The translations under genes were made by a program, and so were the position numbers. A model generated the notes under the pieces. The model worked only from the letters and a program-made list of their open reading frames with translations, had not been told where the DNA came from and did not search any database. A stretch of 64,000 bases of DNA, from NCBI GenBank assembly GCA_964019695.1, contig OZ026531.1:8255701-8319700 (forward strand), written 5' to 3'. Shown here piece by piece: positions 1-13,700 of the stretch; position 1 is the first letter of the stretch; each line of letters starts with the position of its first letter. Source of the stretch: Loripinus fragilis (taxonomy: Eukaryota; Mollusca; Bivalvia; Lucinida; Lucinidae).

Positions 1-2605
1 CTGCTGTGGGCAGCAAGCCAATTTTTTTTCCAAAATGTTGACCTATAAAAGAGCTTACTCGGGTGTGAAAATTATCATTGTGCGCGCGCGCCCCGGACCG
101 CAATTATGATATTTCCTGTTTTCCCATAGGGCCCAAGGCAAATGGGGATAGCGGTTGTACGCGCTTTCTAAGGCTCTGATCGCTTTTAGATTTTGCACGC
201 GGATAGGGCCAACAGAGGCGCAGGTATTGCCATGCGCACCCGCCCGCAACAATGTTTCGATACCGAGTTATCTGGGTGTGGAAGTCCGCCGCCCCGAAGA
301 TTTACGCGCTTCCGTCTCGCGAACTACTATTTTCATCATGCCCACACGGGCATCAGTTTGTAGTACCGGAGGCCGTCTACAAATGGTGAAAATTTCAAAG
401 CGTTCCGTCGGGAAATTAAAAAGTTATGAGCATTAGAAGATCTTCCCATTAGGCCCCATTAGGCCACAGTAGCCGATCCGGCCTAAAACTTGCGCGGGTC
501 ACTTTCACGGACGGGCTCGAAACTGGTGCCAGAAGTTAGCCCCCGACCAGAGCTTCATTGTGAGGCATTGCGTAAAATTTTCCGTCCCCCAAGTGCCGAG
601 CAATAGCCCCTGAAAGGGCTTTCCGCACAATTTTCACGCCCTTATTTGAGCCACTTGTAGCCGAAGGAATTTTGCGCAAATGACTGAGAGGTGCTCCTGG
701 GCACTGCTCATCACTTTGCAATAGGTTCCGGGGCTTTTCGCGAAGGTCGCATTTTCTCAAACTTTGAGGGCATTAGTGGGTGGGGTGTGAAAACCTCCGA
801 ATGCATGGTTCTCAGCTCCTGCTGTGGGCAGCAAGCCAATTTTTTTTCCAAAATGTTGACCTATAAAAGAGCTTACTCGGGTGTGAAAATTATCATTGTG
901 CGCGCGCGCCCCGGACCGCAATTATGATATTTCCTGTTTTCCCATAGGGCCCAAGGCAAATGGGGATAGCGGTTGTACGCGCTTTCTAAGGCTCTGATCA
1001 CTTTTAGATTTTGCACGCGGATAGGGCCAACAGAGGCGCAGGTATTGCCATGCGCACCCGCCCGCAACAATGTTTCGATACCGAGTTATCGGGGTGTGGA
1101 AGTCCGCCGCCCCGAAGCTTTACGCGCTTCCGTCTCGCGAACTACTATTTTCATCATGCCCACACGGGCATCAGTTTGTAGTACCGGAGGCCGTCTACTA
1201 ATGGTGAAAATTTCAAAGCGTTCCGTCGGAAAATTAAAAAGTTATGAGCATTAGAAGATCTTCCCATTAAGCCCCATTAGGCCACAGTAGCCGATCCGGC
1301 CTAAAACTTGCGCGGGTCACTTTCACGGACGGGCTCGAAACTGGTGCCAGAAGTTAGCCCCCGACCAGAGCTTCATTGTGAGGCATTGCGTAAAATTTTC
1401 CGTCCCCCGAGTGCCGAGCAATAGCCCCTGAAAGGGCTTTCGGCACAATTTTCACGCCCTTATTTGAGCCACTTGTAGCCGAAGGAATTTTGCGCAAATG
1501 ACTGAGAGGTGCTCCTGGGCACTGCTCATCACTTTGCAATAGGTTCCGGGGCTTTTCGCGAAGGTCGCGTTTTCTCAAACTTTGAGGGCATTAGTGGGTG
1601 GGGTGTGAAAACCTCCGAATGCATGGTTCTCAGCTCCTGCTGTGGGCAGCAAGCCAATTTTTTTTCCAAAATGTTGACCTATAAAAGAGCTTACTCGGGT
1701 GTGAAAATTATCATTGTGCGCGCGCGCCCCGGACCGCAATTATGATATTTCCTGTTTTCCCATAGGGCCCAAGGCAAATGGGGATAGCGGTTGTACGCGC
1801 TTTCTAAGGCTCTGATCGCTTTTAGATTTTGCACGCGGATAGGGCCAACAGAGGCGCAGGTATTGCCATGCGCACCCGCCCGCAACAATATTTCGATACC
1901 AAGTTATCGGGGTGTGGAAGTCCGCCGCCCCGAAGATTTACGCGCTTCCGTCTCGCGAACTACTATTTTCATCATGCCCACACGGGCATCAGTTTGTAGT
2001 ACCGGAGGCCGTCTACAAATGGTGAAAATTTCAAAGCGTTCCGTCGGGAAATTAAAAAGTTATGAGCATTAAAAGATCTTCCCATTAGGCCCCATGAGGC
2101 CACAGTAGCCGATCCGGCCTAAAACTTGCGCGGGTCACTTTCACGGACGGGCTCGAAACTGGTGCCAGAAGTTAGCCCCCGACCAGAGCTTCATTGTGAG
2201 GCATTGCGTAAAATTTTCCGTCCCCCGAGTGCCGAGCAATAGCCCCTGAAAGGGCTTTCGGCACAATTTTCACGCCCTTATTTGAGCCACTTGTAGCCGA
2301 AGGAATTTTGCGCAAATGACTGAGAGGTGCTCCTGGGCACTGCTCATCACTTTGCAATAGGTTCCGGGGCTATTCGCGAAGGTCGCGTTTTCTCAAACTT
2401 TGAGGGCATTAGTGGGTGGGGTGTGAAAACCTCCGAATGCATGGTTCTCAGCTCCTGCTGTGGGCAGCAAGCTAATTTTTTTTCCAAAATGTTGACCTAT
2501 AAAAGAGCTTACTCGGGTGTGAAAATTATCATTGTGCGCGCGCGCCCCGGACCGCAATTATGATATTTCCTGTTTTCCCATAGGGCCCAAGGCAAATGGG
2601 GATAG
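1..2605 (+). repeat. 10-unit duplication A, left block (units 1-4 start)
   Basis: This block matches 8191-10794 with only two differences found by eye: one substitution near 10131 and one deleted G near 10340. Diagnostic variants shared only by the two blocks include CCGCACAA (near 624), GATCACTTTT (near 979), CTACTAATGG (near 1195), AACAATATTT (near 1885) and GGGGCTATTC (near 2367). The left limit cannot be seen because the window starts inside the block. The right limit is near 2606, where the two blocks begin to differ. Confidence 0.9.
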
Positions 2606-3860
2606 TGGTTGTACGCGCTTTCTAAGGCTCTGATCGCTTTTAGATTTTGCACGCGGATAGGGCCAACAGAGGCGCAGGTATTGCCATGCGCACCCGCCCG
2701 CAACAATGTTTCGATACCGAGTTATCGGGGTGTGGAAGTCCGCCGCCCCGAAGCTTTACGCGCTTCCGTCTCGCGAACTACTATTTTCATCATGCCCACA
2801 TGGGCATCAGTTTGTAGTACCGGAGGCCGTCTACAAATGGTGAAAATTTCAAAGCGTTCCGTCGGGAAATTAAAAAGTTATGAGCATTAGAAGATCTTCC
2901 CATTAGGCCCCATTAGGCCACAGTAGCCGATCCGGCCTAAAACTTGCGCGGGTCACTTTCACGGACGGGCTCGAAACTGGTGCCAGAAGTTAGCCCCCGA
3001 CCAGAGCTTCATTGTGAGGCATTGCGTAAAATTTTCCGTCCCCCGAGTGCCGAGCAATAGCCCCTGAAAGGGCTTTCGGCACAATTTTCACGCCCTTATT
3101 TGAGCCACTTGTAGCCGAAGGAATTTTGCGCAAATGACTGAGAGGTGCTCCTGGGCACTGCTCATCACTTTGCAATAGGTTCCGGGGCTTTTCGCGAAGG
3201 TCGCGTTTTCTCAAACTTTGAGGGCATTAGTGGGTGGGGTGTGAAAACCTCCGAATGCATGGTTCTCAGCTCCTGCTGTGGGCAGCAAGCCAATTTTTTT
3301 TCCAAAATGTTGACCTATAAAAGAGCTTACTCGGGTGTGAAAATTATCATTGTGCGCGCGCGCCCCGGACCGCAATTATGATATTTCCTGTTTTCCCATA
3401 GGGCCCAAGGCAAATGGGGATAGCGGTTGTACGCGCTTTCTAAGGCTCTGATCGCTTTTAGATTTTGCACGCGGATAGGGCCAACAGAGGCGCAGGTATT
3501 GCCATGCGCACCCGCCCGCAACAATGTTTCGATACCGAGTTATCGGGGTGTGGAAGTCCGCCGCCCCGAAGCTTTACGCGCTTCCGTCTCGCGAACTACT
3601 ATTTTCATCATGCCCACACGGGCATCAGTTTGTAGTACCGGAGGCCGTCTACAAATGGTGAAAATTTCAAAGCGTTCCGTCGGGAAATTAAAAAGTTATG
3701 AGCATTAGAAGATCTTCCCATTAGGCCCCATTAGGCCACAGTAGCCGATCCGGCCTAAAACTTGCGCGGGTCACTTTCACGGACGGGCTCGAAACTGGTG
3801 CCAGAAGTTAGCCCCCGACCAGAGCTTCATTGTGAGGCATTGCGTAAAATTTTCCGTCCC

Positions 3861-4679
3861 ACGAGTGCCGAGCAATAGCCCCTGAAAGGGCTTTCGGCAC
3901 AATTTTCACGCCCTTATTTGAGCCACTTGTAGCCGAAGGAATTTTGCGCAAATGACTGAGAGGTGCTCCTGGGCACTGCTCATCACTTTGCAATAGGTTC
4001 CGGGGCTTTTCGCGAAGGTCGCGTTTTCTCAAACTTTGAGGGCATTAGTGGGTGGGGTGTGAAAACCTCCGAATGCATGGTTCTCAGCTCCTGCTGTGGG
4101 CAGCAAGCCAATTTTTTTTCCAAAATGTTGACCTATAAAAGAGCTTACTCGGGTGTGAAAATTATCATTGTGCGCGCGCGCCCCGGACCGCAATTATGAT
4201 ATTTCCTGTTTTCCCATAGGGCCCAAGGCAAATGGGGATAGCGGTTGTACGCGCTTTCTAAGGCTCTGATCGCTTTTAGATTTTGCACGCGGATAGGGCC
4301 AACAGAGGCGCAGGTATTGCCATGCGCACCCGCCCGCAACAATGTTTCGATACCGAGTTATCGGGGTGTGGAAGTCCGCCGCCCCGAAGCTTTACGCGCT
4401 TCCGTCTCGCGAACTACTATTTTCATCATGCCCACACGGGCATCAGTTTGTAGTACCGGAGGCCGTCTACAAATGGTGAAAATTTCAAAGCGTTCCGTCG
4501 GGAAATTAAAAAGTTATGAGCATTAGAAGATCTTCCCATTAGGCCCCATTAGGCCACAGTAGCCGATCCGGCCTAAAACTTGCGCGGGTCACTTTCACGG
4601 ACGGGCTCGAAACTGGTGCCAGAAGTTAGCCCCCGACCAGAGCTTCATTGTGAGGCATTGCGTAAAATTTTCCGTCCCA
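3861..4679 (+). repeat. Neighbouring units sharing CGTCCCACGAG (units 5-6)
   Basis: A C to A change at 3861 recurs at 4679, 818 bp later, and I find it nowhere else. Units 7 and 8 likewise share CTTTTGGCAC (5528 and 6356 region), and units 8 and 9 share GTGCGTGCGC. Local one-unit spreading is therefore repeated in this part of the array. Confidence 0.6.
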
Positions 4680-5726
4680 CGAGTGCCGAGCAATAGCCCC
4701 TGAAAGGGCTTTCGGCACAATTTTCACGCCCTTATTTGAGCCACTTGTAGCCGAAGGAATTTTGCGCAAATGACTGAGAGGTGCTCCTGGGCACTGCTCA
4801 TCACTTTGCAATAGGTTCCGGGGCTTTTCGCGAAGGTCGCGTTTTCTCAAACTTTGAGGGCATTAGTGGGTGGGGTGTGAAAACCTCCGAATGCATGGTT
4901 CTCAGCTCCTGCTGTGGGCAGCAAGCCAATTTTTTTTCCAAAATGTTGACCTATAAAAGAGCTTACTCGGGTGTGAAAATTATCATTGTGCGCGCGCGCC
5001 CCGGACCGCAATTATGATATTTCCTGTTTTCCCATAGGGCCCAAGGCAAATGGGGATAGCGGTTGTACGCGCTTTCTAAGGCTCTGATCGCTTTTAGATT
5101 TTGCACGCGAATAGGGCCAACAGAGGCGCAGGTATTGCCATGCGCACCCGCCCGCAACAATGTTTAGATACCGAGTTATCGGGGTGTGGAAGTCCGCCGC
5201 CCCGAAGCTTTACGCGCTTCCGTCTCGCGAACTACTATTTTCATCATGCCCACACGGGCATGAGTTTGTAGTACCGGAGGCCGTCTACAAATGGTGAAAA
5301 TTTCAAAGCGTTCCGTCGGGAAATTAAAAAGTTATGAGCATTAGAAGATCTTCCCATTAGGCCCCATTAGGCCACAGTAGCCGATCCGGCCTAAAACTTG
5401 CGCGGGTCACTTTCACGGACGGGCTCGAAACTGGTGCCAGAAGTTAGCCCCCGACCAGAGCTTCATTGTGAGGCATTGCGTAAAATTTTCCGTCCCCCGA
5501 GTGCCGAGCAATAGCCCCTGAAAGGGCTTTTGGCACAATTTTCACGCCCTTATTTGAGCCACTTGTAGCCGAAGGAATTTTGCGCAAATGACTGAGAGGT
5601 GCTCCTGGGCACTGCTCATCACTTTGCAATAGGTTCCGGGGCTTTTCGCGAAGGTCGCGTTTTCTCAAACTTTGAGGGCATTAGTGGGTGACGTGTGAAA
5701 ACCTCCGAATGCATGGTTCTCAGCTC

Positions 5727-6554
5727 CTGCTGTGGGCAGCAAGCCAATTTTTTTTCCAAAATGTTGACCTATAAAAGAGCTTACTCGGGTGTGAAAATTA
5801 TCATTGTGCGTGCGCGCCCCGGACCGCAATTATGATATTTCCTGTTTTCCCATAGGGCCCAAGGCAAATGGGGATAGCGGTTGTACGCGCTTTCTAAGGC
5901 TCTGATCGCTTTTAGATTTTGCACGCGGATAGGGCCAACAGAGGCGCAGGTATTGCCATGCGCACCCGCCCGCAACAATGTTTCGATACCGAGTTATCGG
6001 GGTGTGGAAGTCCGCCGCCCCGAAGCTTTACGCGCTTCCGTCTCGCGAACTACTATTTTCATCATGCCCACACGGGCATCAGTTTGTAGTACCGGAGGCC
6101 GTCTACAAATGGTGAAAATTTCAAAGCGTTCCGTCGGGAAATTAAAAAGTTATGAGCATTAGAAGATCTTCCCATTAGGCCCCATTAGGCCCCATTAGGC
6201 CACAGTAGCCGATCTGGCCTAAAACTTGAGCGGGTCACTTTCACGGACGGGCTCGAAACTGGTGCCAGAAGTTAGCCCCCGACCAGAGCTTCATTGTGAG
6301 GCATTGCGTAAAATTTTCCGTCCCCCGAGTGCCGAGCAATAGCCCCTGAAAGGGCTTTTGGCACAATTTTCACGCCCTTATTTGAGCCACTTGTAGCCGA
6401 AGGAATTTTGCGCAAATGACTGAGAGGTGCTCCTGGGCACTGCTCATCACTTTGCAATAGGTTCCGGGGCTTTTCGCGAAGGTCATGTTTTCTCAAACTT
6501 TGAGGGCATTAGTGGGTGGGGTGTGAAAACCTCCGAATGCATGGTTCTCAGCTC
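5727..6554 (+). repeat. Lengthened monomer, 828 bp (unit 8)
   Basis: Positions 6171-6200 hold three tandem copies of CCCATTAGGC where other units have two. This is the whole reason for the extra 10 bp. Gain of one copy by replication slippage is the simplest explanation. Because no unit ten places away carries the third copy, the change arose after, or outside, the segments exchanged at 8.2-kb spacing. Confidence 0.9.
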
Positions 6555-8190
6555 CTGCTGTGGGCAGCAAGCCAATTTTTTTTCCAAAATGTTGACCTAT
6601 AAAAGAGCTTACTCGGGTGTGAAAATTATCATTGTGCGTGCGCGCCCCGGACCGCAATTATGATATTTCCTGTTTTCCCATAGGGCCCAAGGCAAATGGG
6701 GATAGCGGTTGTACGCGCTTTCTAAGGCTCTGATCGCTTTTAGATTTTGCACGCGGATAGGGCCAACAGAGGCGCAGGTATTGCCATGCGCACCCGCCCG
6801 CAACAATGTTTCGATACCGAGTTATCGGGGTGTGGAAGTCCGCCGCCCCGAAGCTTTACGCGCTTCCGTCTCGCGAACTACTATTTTCATCATGCCCACA
6901 CGGGCATCAGTTTGTAGTACCGGAGGCCGTCTACAAATGGTGAAAATTTCAAAGCGTTCCGTCGGGAAATTAAAAAGTTATGAGCATTAGAAGATCTTCC
7001 CATTAGGCCCCATTAGGCCACAGTAGCCGATCCGGCCTAAAACTTGCGCGGGTCACTTTCACGGACGGGCTCGAAACTGGTGCCAGAAGTTAGCCCCCGA
7101 CCAGAGCTTCATTGTGAGGCATTGCGTAAAATTTTCCGTCCCCCGAGTGCCGAGCAATAGCCCCTGAAAGGGCTTTCGGCACAATTTTCACGCCCTTATT
7201 TGAGCCACTTGTAGCCGAAGGAATTTTGCGCAAATGACTGAGAGGTGCTCCTGGGCACTGCTCATCACTTTGCAATAGGTTCCGGGGCTTTTCGCGAAGG
7301 TCGCGTTTTCTCAAACTTTGAGGGCATTAGTGGGTGGGGTGTGAAAACCTCCGAATGCATGGTTCTCAGCTCCTGCTATGGGCAGCAAGCCAATTTTTTT
7401 TCCAAAATGTTGACCTATAAAAGAGCTTACTCGGGTGTGAAAATTATCATTGTGCGCGCGCGCCCCGGACCGCAATTATGATATTTCCTGTTTTCCCATA
7501 GGGCCCAAGGCAAATGGGGATAGCGGTTGTACGCGCTTTCTAAGGCTCTGATCGCTTTTAGATTTTGCACGCGGATAGGGCCAACAGAGGCGCAGGTATT
7601 GCCATGCGCACCCGCCCGCAACAATGTTTCGATACCGAGTTATCGGGGTGTGGAAGTCCGCCGCCCCGAAGCTTTACGCGCGTCCGTCTCGCGAACTACT
7701 ATTTTCATCATGCCCACACGGGCATCAGTTTGTAGTACCGGAGGCTGTCTACAAATGGTGAAAATTTCAAAGCATTCCGTCGGGAAATTAAAAAGTTATG
7801 AGCATTAGAAGATCTTCCCATTAGGCCCCATTAGGCCACAGTAGCTGATCCGGCCTAAAACTTGCGCGGGTCACTTTCACGGACGGGATCGAAACTGGTG
7901 CCAGAAGTTAGCCCCCGACCAGAGCTTCATTGTGAGGCATTGCGTAAAATTTTCCGTCCCCCGAGTGCCGAGCAATAGCCCCTGAAAGGGCTTTCGGCAC
8001 AATTTTCACGCCCTTATTTGAGCCACTTGTAGCCGAAGGAATTTTGCGCAAATGACTGAGAGGTGCTCCTGGGCACTGCTCATCACTTTGCAATAGGTTC
8101 CGGGGCTTTTCGCGAAGGTCGCGTTTTCTCAAACTTTGAGGGCATTAGTGGGTGGGTAGTGAAAACCTCCGAATGCATGGTTCTCAGCTC

Positions 8191-10794
8191 CTGCTGTGGG
8201 CAGCAAGCCAATTTTTTTTCCAAAATGTTGACCTATAAAAGAGCTTACTCGGGTGTGAAAATTATCATTGTGCGCGCGCGCCCCGGACCGCAATTATGAT
8301 ATTTCCTGTTTTCCCATAGGGCCCAAGGCAAATGGGGATAGCGGTTGTACGCGCTTTCTAAGGCTCTGATCGCTTTTAGATTTTGCACGCGGATAGGGCC
8401 AACAGAGGCGCAGGTATTGCCATGCGCACCCGCCCGCAACAATGTTTCGATACCGAGTTATCTGGGTGTGGAAGTCCGCCGCCCCGAAGATTTACGCGCT
8501 TCCGTCTCGCGAACTACTATTTTCATCATGCCCACACGGGCATCAGTTTGTAGTACCGGAGGCCGTCTACAAATGGTGAAAATTTCAAAGCGTTCCGTCG
8601 GGAAATTAAAAAGTTATGAGCATTAGAAGATCTTCCCATTAGGCCCCATTAGGCCACAGTAGCCGATCCGGCCTAAAACTTGCGCGGGTCACTTTCACGG
8701 ACGGGCTCGAAACTGGTGCCAGAAGTTAGCCCCCGACCAGAGCTTCATTGTGAGGCATTGCGTAAAATTTTCCGTCCCCCAAGTGCCGAGCAATAGCCCC
8801 TGAAAGGGCTTTCCGCACAATTTTCACGCCCTTATTTGAGCCACTTGTAGCCGAAGGAATTTTGCGCAAATGACTGAGAGGTGCTCCTGGGCACTGCTCA
8901 TCACTTTGCAATAGGTTCCGGGGCTTTTCGCGAAGGTCGCATTTTCTCAAACTTTGAGGGCATTAGTGGGTGGGGTGTGAAAACCTCCGAATGCATGGTT
9001 CTCAGCTCCTGCTGTGGGCAGCAAGCCAATTTTTTTTCCAAAATGTTGACCTATAAAAGAGCTTACTCGGGTGTGAAAATTATCATTGTGCGCGCGCGCC
9101 CCGGACCGCAATTATGATATTTCCTGTTTTCCCATAGGGCCCAAGGCAAATGGGGATAGCGGTTGTACGCGCTTTCTAAGGCTCTGATCACTTTTAGATT
9201 TTGCACGCGGATAGGGCCAACAGAGGCGCAGGTATTGCCATGCGCACCCGCCCGCAACAATGTTTCGATACCGAGTTATCGGGGTGTGGAAGTCCGCCGC
9301 CCCGAAGCTTTACGCGCTTCCGTCTCGCGAACTACTATTTTCATCATGCCCACACGGGCATCAGTTTGTAGTACCGGAGGCCGTCTACTAATGGTGAAAA
9401 TTTCAAAGCGTTCCGTCGGAAAATTAAAAAGTTATGAGCATTAGAAGATCTTCCCATTAAGCCCCATTAGGCCACAGTAGCCGATCCGGCCTAAAACTTG
9501 CGCGGGTCACTTTCACGGACGGGCTCGAAACTGGTGCCAGAAGTTAGCCCCCGACCAGAGCTTCATTGTGAGGCATTGCGTAAAATTTTCCGTCCCCCGA
9601 GTGCCGAGCAATAGCCCCTGAAAGGGCTTTCGGCACAATTTTCACGCCCTTATTTGAGCCACTTGTAGCCGAAGGAATTTTGCGCAAATGACTGAGAGGT
9701 GCTCCTGGGCACTGCTCATCACTTTGCAATAGGTTCCGGGGCTTTTCGCGAAGGTCGCGTTTTCTCAAACTTTGAGGGCATTAGTGGGTGGGGTGTGAAA
9801 ACCTCCGAATGCATGGTTCTCAGCTCCTGCTGTGGGCAGCAAGCCAATTTTTTTTCCAAAATGTTGACCTATAAAAGAGCTTACTCGGGTGTGAAAATTA
9901 TCATTGTGCGCGCGCGCCCCGGACCGCAATTATGATATTTCCTGTTTTCCCATAGGGCCCAAGGCAAATGGGGATAGCGGTTGTACGCGCTTTCTAAGGC
10001 TCTGATCGCTTTTAGATTTTGCACGCGGATAGGGCCAACAGAGGCGCAGGTATTGCCATGCGCACCCGCCCGCAACAATATTTCGATACCAAGTTATCGG
10101 GGTGTGGAAGTCCGCCGCCCGGAAGATTTACGCGCTTCCGTCTCGCGAACTACTATTTTCATCATGCCCACACGGGCATCAGTTTGTAGTACCGGAGGCC
10201 GTCTACAAATGGTGAAAATTTCAAAGCGTTCCGTCGGGAAATTAAAAAGTTATGAGCATTAAAAGATCTTCCCATTAGGCCCCATGAGGCCACAGTAGCC
10301 GATCCGGCCTAAAACTTGCGCGGGTCACTTTCACGGACGGCTCGAAACTGGTGCCAGAAGTTAGCCCCCGACCAGAGCTTCATTGTGAGGCATTGCGTAA
10401 AATTTTCCGTCCCCCGAGTGCCGAGCAATAGCCCCTGAAAGGGCTTTCGGCACAATTTTCACGCCCTTATTTGAGCCACTTGTAGCCGAAGGAATTTTGC
10501 GCAAATGACTGAGAGGTGCTCCTGGGCACTGCTCATCACTTTGCAATAGGTTCCGGGGCTATTCGCGAAGGTCGCGTTTTCTCAAACTTTGAGGGCATTA
10601 GTGGGTGGGGTGTGAAAACCTCCGAATGCATGGTTCTCAGCTCCTGCTGTGGGCAGCAAGCTAATTTTTTTTCCAAAATGTTGACCTATAAAAGAGCTTA
10701 CTCGGGTGTGAAAATTATCATTGTGCGCGCGCGCCCCGGACCGCAATTATGATATTTCCTGTTTTCCCATAGGGCCCAAGGCAAATGGGGATAG
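8191..10794 (+). repeat. 10-unit duplication A, right block (units 11-14 start)
   Basis: This is the partner of 1-2605, displaced by 8,190 bp. That is ten units plus the 10-bp expansion in unit 8; the spacing drops to 8,189 after the lost G near 10340. Three successive unit types recur in the same order, so this is copying of a multi-unit segment and not single-site coincidence. Units 5-10 do not match units 15-20, so only a segment of about 2.6 kb (or more, leftwards) is shared. Confidence 0.9.
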
Positions 10795-13700
10795 AGGTTG
10801 TACGCGCTTTCTAAGGCTCTGATCGCTTTTAGATTTTGCACGCGGATAGGGCCAACAGAGGCGCAGGTATTGCCATGCGCACCCGCCCGCAACAATGTTT
10901 CGATACCGAGTTATCGGGGTGTGGAAGTCCGCCGCCCCGAAGCTTTACGCGCTTCCGTCTCGCGAACTACTATTTTCATCATGCCCACACGGGCATCAGT
11001 TTGTAGTACCGGAGGCCGTCTACAAATGGTGAAAATTTCAAAGCGTTCCGTCGGGAAATTAAAAAGTTATGAGCATTAGAAGATCTTCCCATTAGGCCCC
11101 ATTAGGCCACAGTAGCCGATCCGGCCTAAAACTTGCGCGGGTCACTTTCACGGACGGGCTCGAAACTGGTGCCAGAAGTTAGCCCCCGACCAGAGCTTCA
11201 TTGTGAGGCATTGCGTAAAATTTTCCGTCCTCTGAGTGCCGAGCAATAGCCCCTGAAAGGGCTTTCGGCACAATTTTCACGCCCTTATTTGAGCCACTTG
11301 TAGCCGAAGGAATTTTGCGCAAATGACTGAGAGGTGCTCCTGGGCACTGCTCATCACTTTGCAATAGGTTCCGGGGCTTTTCGCGAAGGACGCGTTTTCT
11401 CAAACTTTGAGGGCATTAGTGGGTGGGGTGTGAAAACCTCCGAATGCATGGTTCTCAGCTCCTGCTGTGGGCAGCAAGCCAATTTTTCTCCAAAATGTTG
11501 ACCTATAAAAGAGCTTACTCGGGTGTGAAAATTATCATTGTGCGCGCGCGCCCCGGACCGCAATTATGATATTTCCTGTTTTCCCATAGGGCCCAAGGCA
11601 AATGGGGATAGCGGTTGTACGCGCTTTCTAAGGCTCTGATCGCTTTTAGATTTTGCACGCGGATAGGGCCAACAGAGGCGCAGGTATTGCCATGCGCACC
11701 CGCCCGCAACAATGTTTCGATACCGAGTTATCGGGGTGTGGAAGTCCGCCGCCCCGAAGCTTTACGCGCTTCCGTCTCGCGAACTACTATTTTCATCATG
11801 CCCACACGGGCATCAGTTTGTAGTACCGGAGGCCGTCTACAAATGGTGAAAATTTCAAAGCGTTCCGTCGGGAAATTAAAAAGTTATGAGCATTAGAAGA
11901 TCTTCCCATTAGGCCCCATTAGGCCACAGTAGCCGATCCGGCCTAAAACTTGCGCGGGTCACTTTCACGGACGGGCTCGAAACTGGTGCCAGAAGTTAGC
12001 CCCCGACCAGAGCTTCATTGTGAGGCATTGCGTAAAATTTTCCGTCCCCCGAGTGCCGAGCAATAGCCCCTGAAAGGGCTTTCGGCACAATTTTCACGCC
12101 CTTATTTGAGCCACTTGTAGCCGAAGGAATTTTGCGCAAATGACTGAGAGGTGCTCCTGGGCACTGCTCATCACTTTGCAATAGGTTCCGGGGCTTTTCG
12201 CGAAGGTCGCGTTTTCTCAAACTTTGAGGGCATTAGTGGGTGGGGTGTGAAAACCTCCGAATGCATGGTTCTCAGCTCCTGCTGTGGGCAGCAAGCCAAT
12301 TTTTTTTCCCAAAATGTTGACCTATAAAAGAGCTTACTCGGGTGTGAAAATTATCATTGTGCGCGCGCCCCGGACCGCAATTATGATATTTCCTGTTTTC
12401 CCATAGGGCCCAAGGCAAATGGGGATAGCGGTTGTACGCGCTTTCTAAGGCTCTGATCGCTTTTAGATTTTGCACGCGGATAGGGCCAACAGAGGCGCAG
12501 GTATTGCCATGCGCACCCGCCCGCAACAATGTTTCGATACCGAGTTATCGGGGTGTGGAAGTCCGCCGCCCCGAAGCTTTACGCGCTTCCGTCTCGCGAA
12601 CTACTATTTTCATCATGCCCACACGGGCATCAGTTTGTAGTACCGGAGGCCGTCTACAAATGGTGAAAATTTCAAAGCGTTCCGTCGGGAAATTAAAAAG
12701 TTATGAGCATTAGAAGATCTTCCCATTAGGCCCCATTAGGCCACAGTAGCCGATCCGGCCTAAAACTTGCGCGGGTCACTTTCACGGACGGGCTCGAAAC
12801 TGGTGCCAGAAGTTAGCCCCCGACCAGAGCTTCATTGTGAGGCATTGCGTAAAATTTTCCGTCCCCCGAGTGCCGAGCAATAGCCCCTGAAAGGGCTTTC
12901 GGCACAATTTTCACACCCTTATTTGAGCCACTTGTAGCCGAAGGAATTTTGCGCAAATGACTGAGAGGTGCTCCTGGGCACTGCTCATCACTTTGCAATA
13001 GGTTCCGGGGCTTTTCGCGAAGGTCGCGTTTTCTCAAACTTTGAGGGCATTAGTGGGTGGGGTGTGAAAACCTCCGAATGCATGGTTCTCAGCTCCTGCT
13101 GTGGGCAGCAAGCCAATTTTTTTTCCAAAATGTTGACCTATAAAAGAGCTTACTCGGGTGTGAAAATTATCATTGTGCGCGCGTGCCCCGGACCGCAATT
13201 ATGATATTTCCTGTTTTCCCATAGGGCCCAAGGCAAATGAGGATAGCGGTTGTACGCGCTTTCTAAGGCTCTGATCGCTTTTAGATTTTGCACGCGGATA
13301 GGGCCAACAGAGGCGCAGGTATTGCCATGCGCACCCGCCCGCAACAATGTTTCGATACCGAGTTATCGGGGTGTGGAAGTCCGCCGCCCCGAAGCTTTAC
13401 GCGCTTCCGTCTCGCGAACTACTATTTTCATCATGCCCACACGGGCATCAGTTTGTAGTACCGGAGGCCGTCTACAAATGGTGAAAATTTCAAAGCGTTC
13501 CGTCGGGAAATTAAAAAGTTATGAGCATTAGAAGATCTTCCCATTAGGCCCCATTAGGCCACAGTAGCCGATCCGGCCTAAAACTTGCGCGGGTCACTTT
13601 CACGGACGGGCTCGAAACTGGTGCCAGAAGTTAGCCCCCGACCAGAGCTTCATTGTGAGGCATTGCGTAAAATTTTCCATCCCCCGAGTGCCGAGCAATA

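Noticed and set aside
155..436. A 93-codon plus-strand open frame recurring in almost every unit, with 65-, 74- and 78-codon frames overlapping on both strands
   Set aside because: The starts are TTG or GTG only and the frames overlap each other on opposite strands. Unit 7 has a stop inside the 93-codon frame (near 5166), one-base indels shift the 74-codon frame in units 28, 30, 40 and 42, and 818 bp is not a multiple of three. Their conservation follows from array homogenisation. No domain is recognisable.
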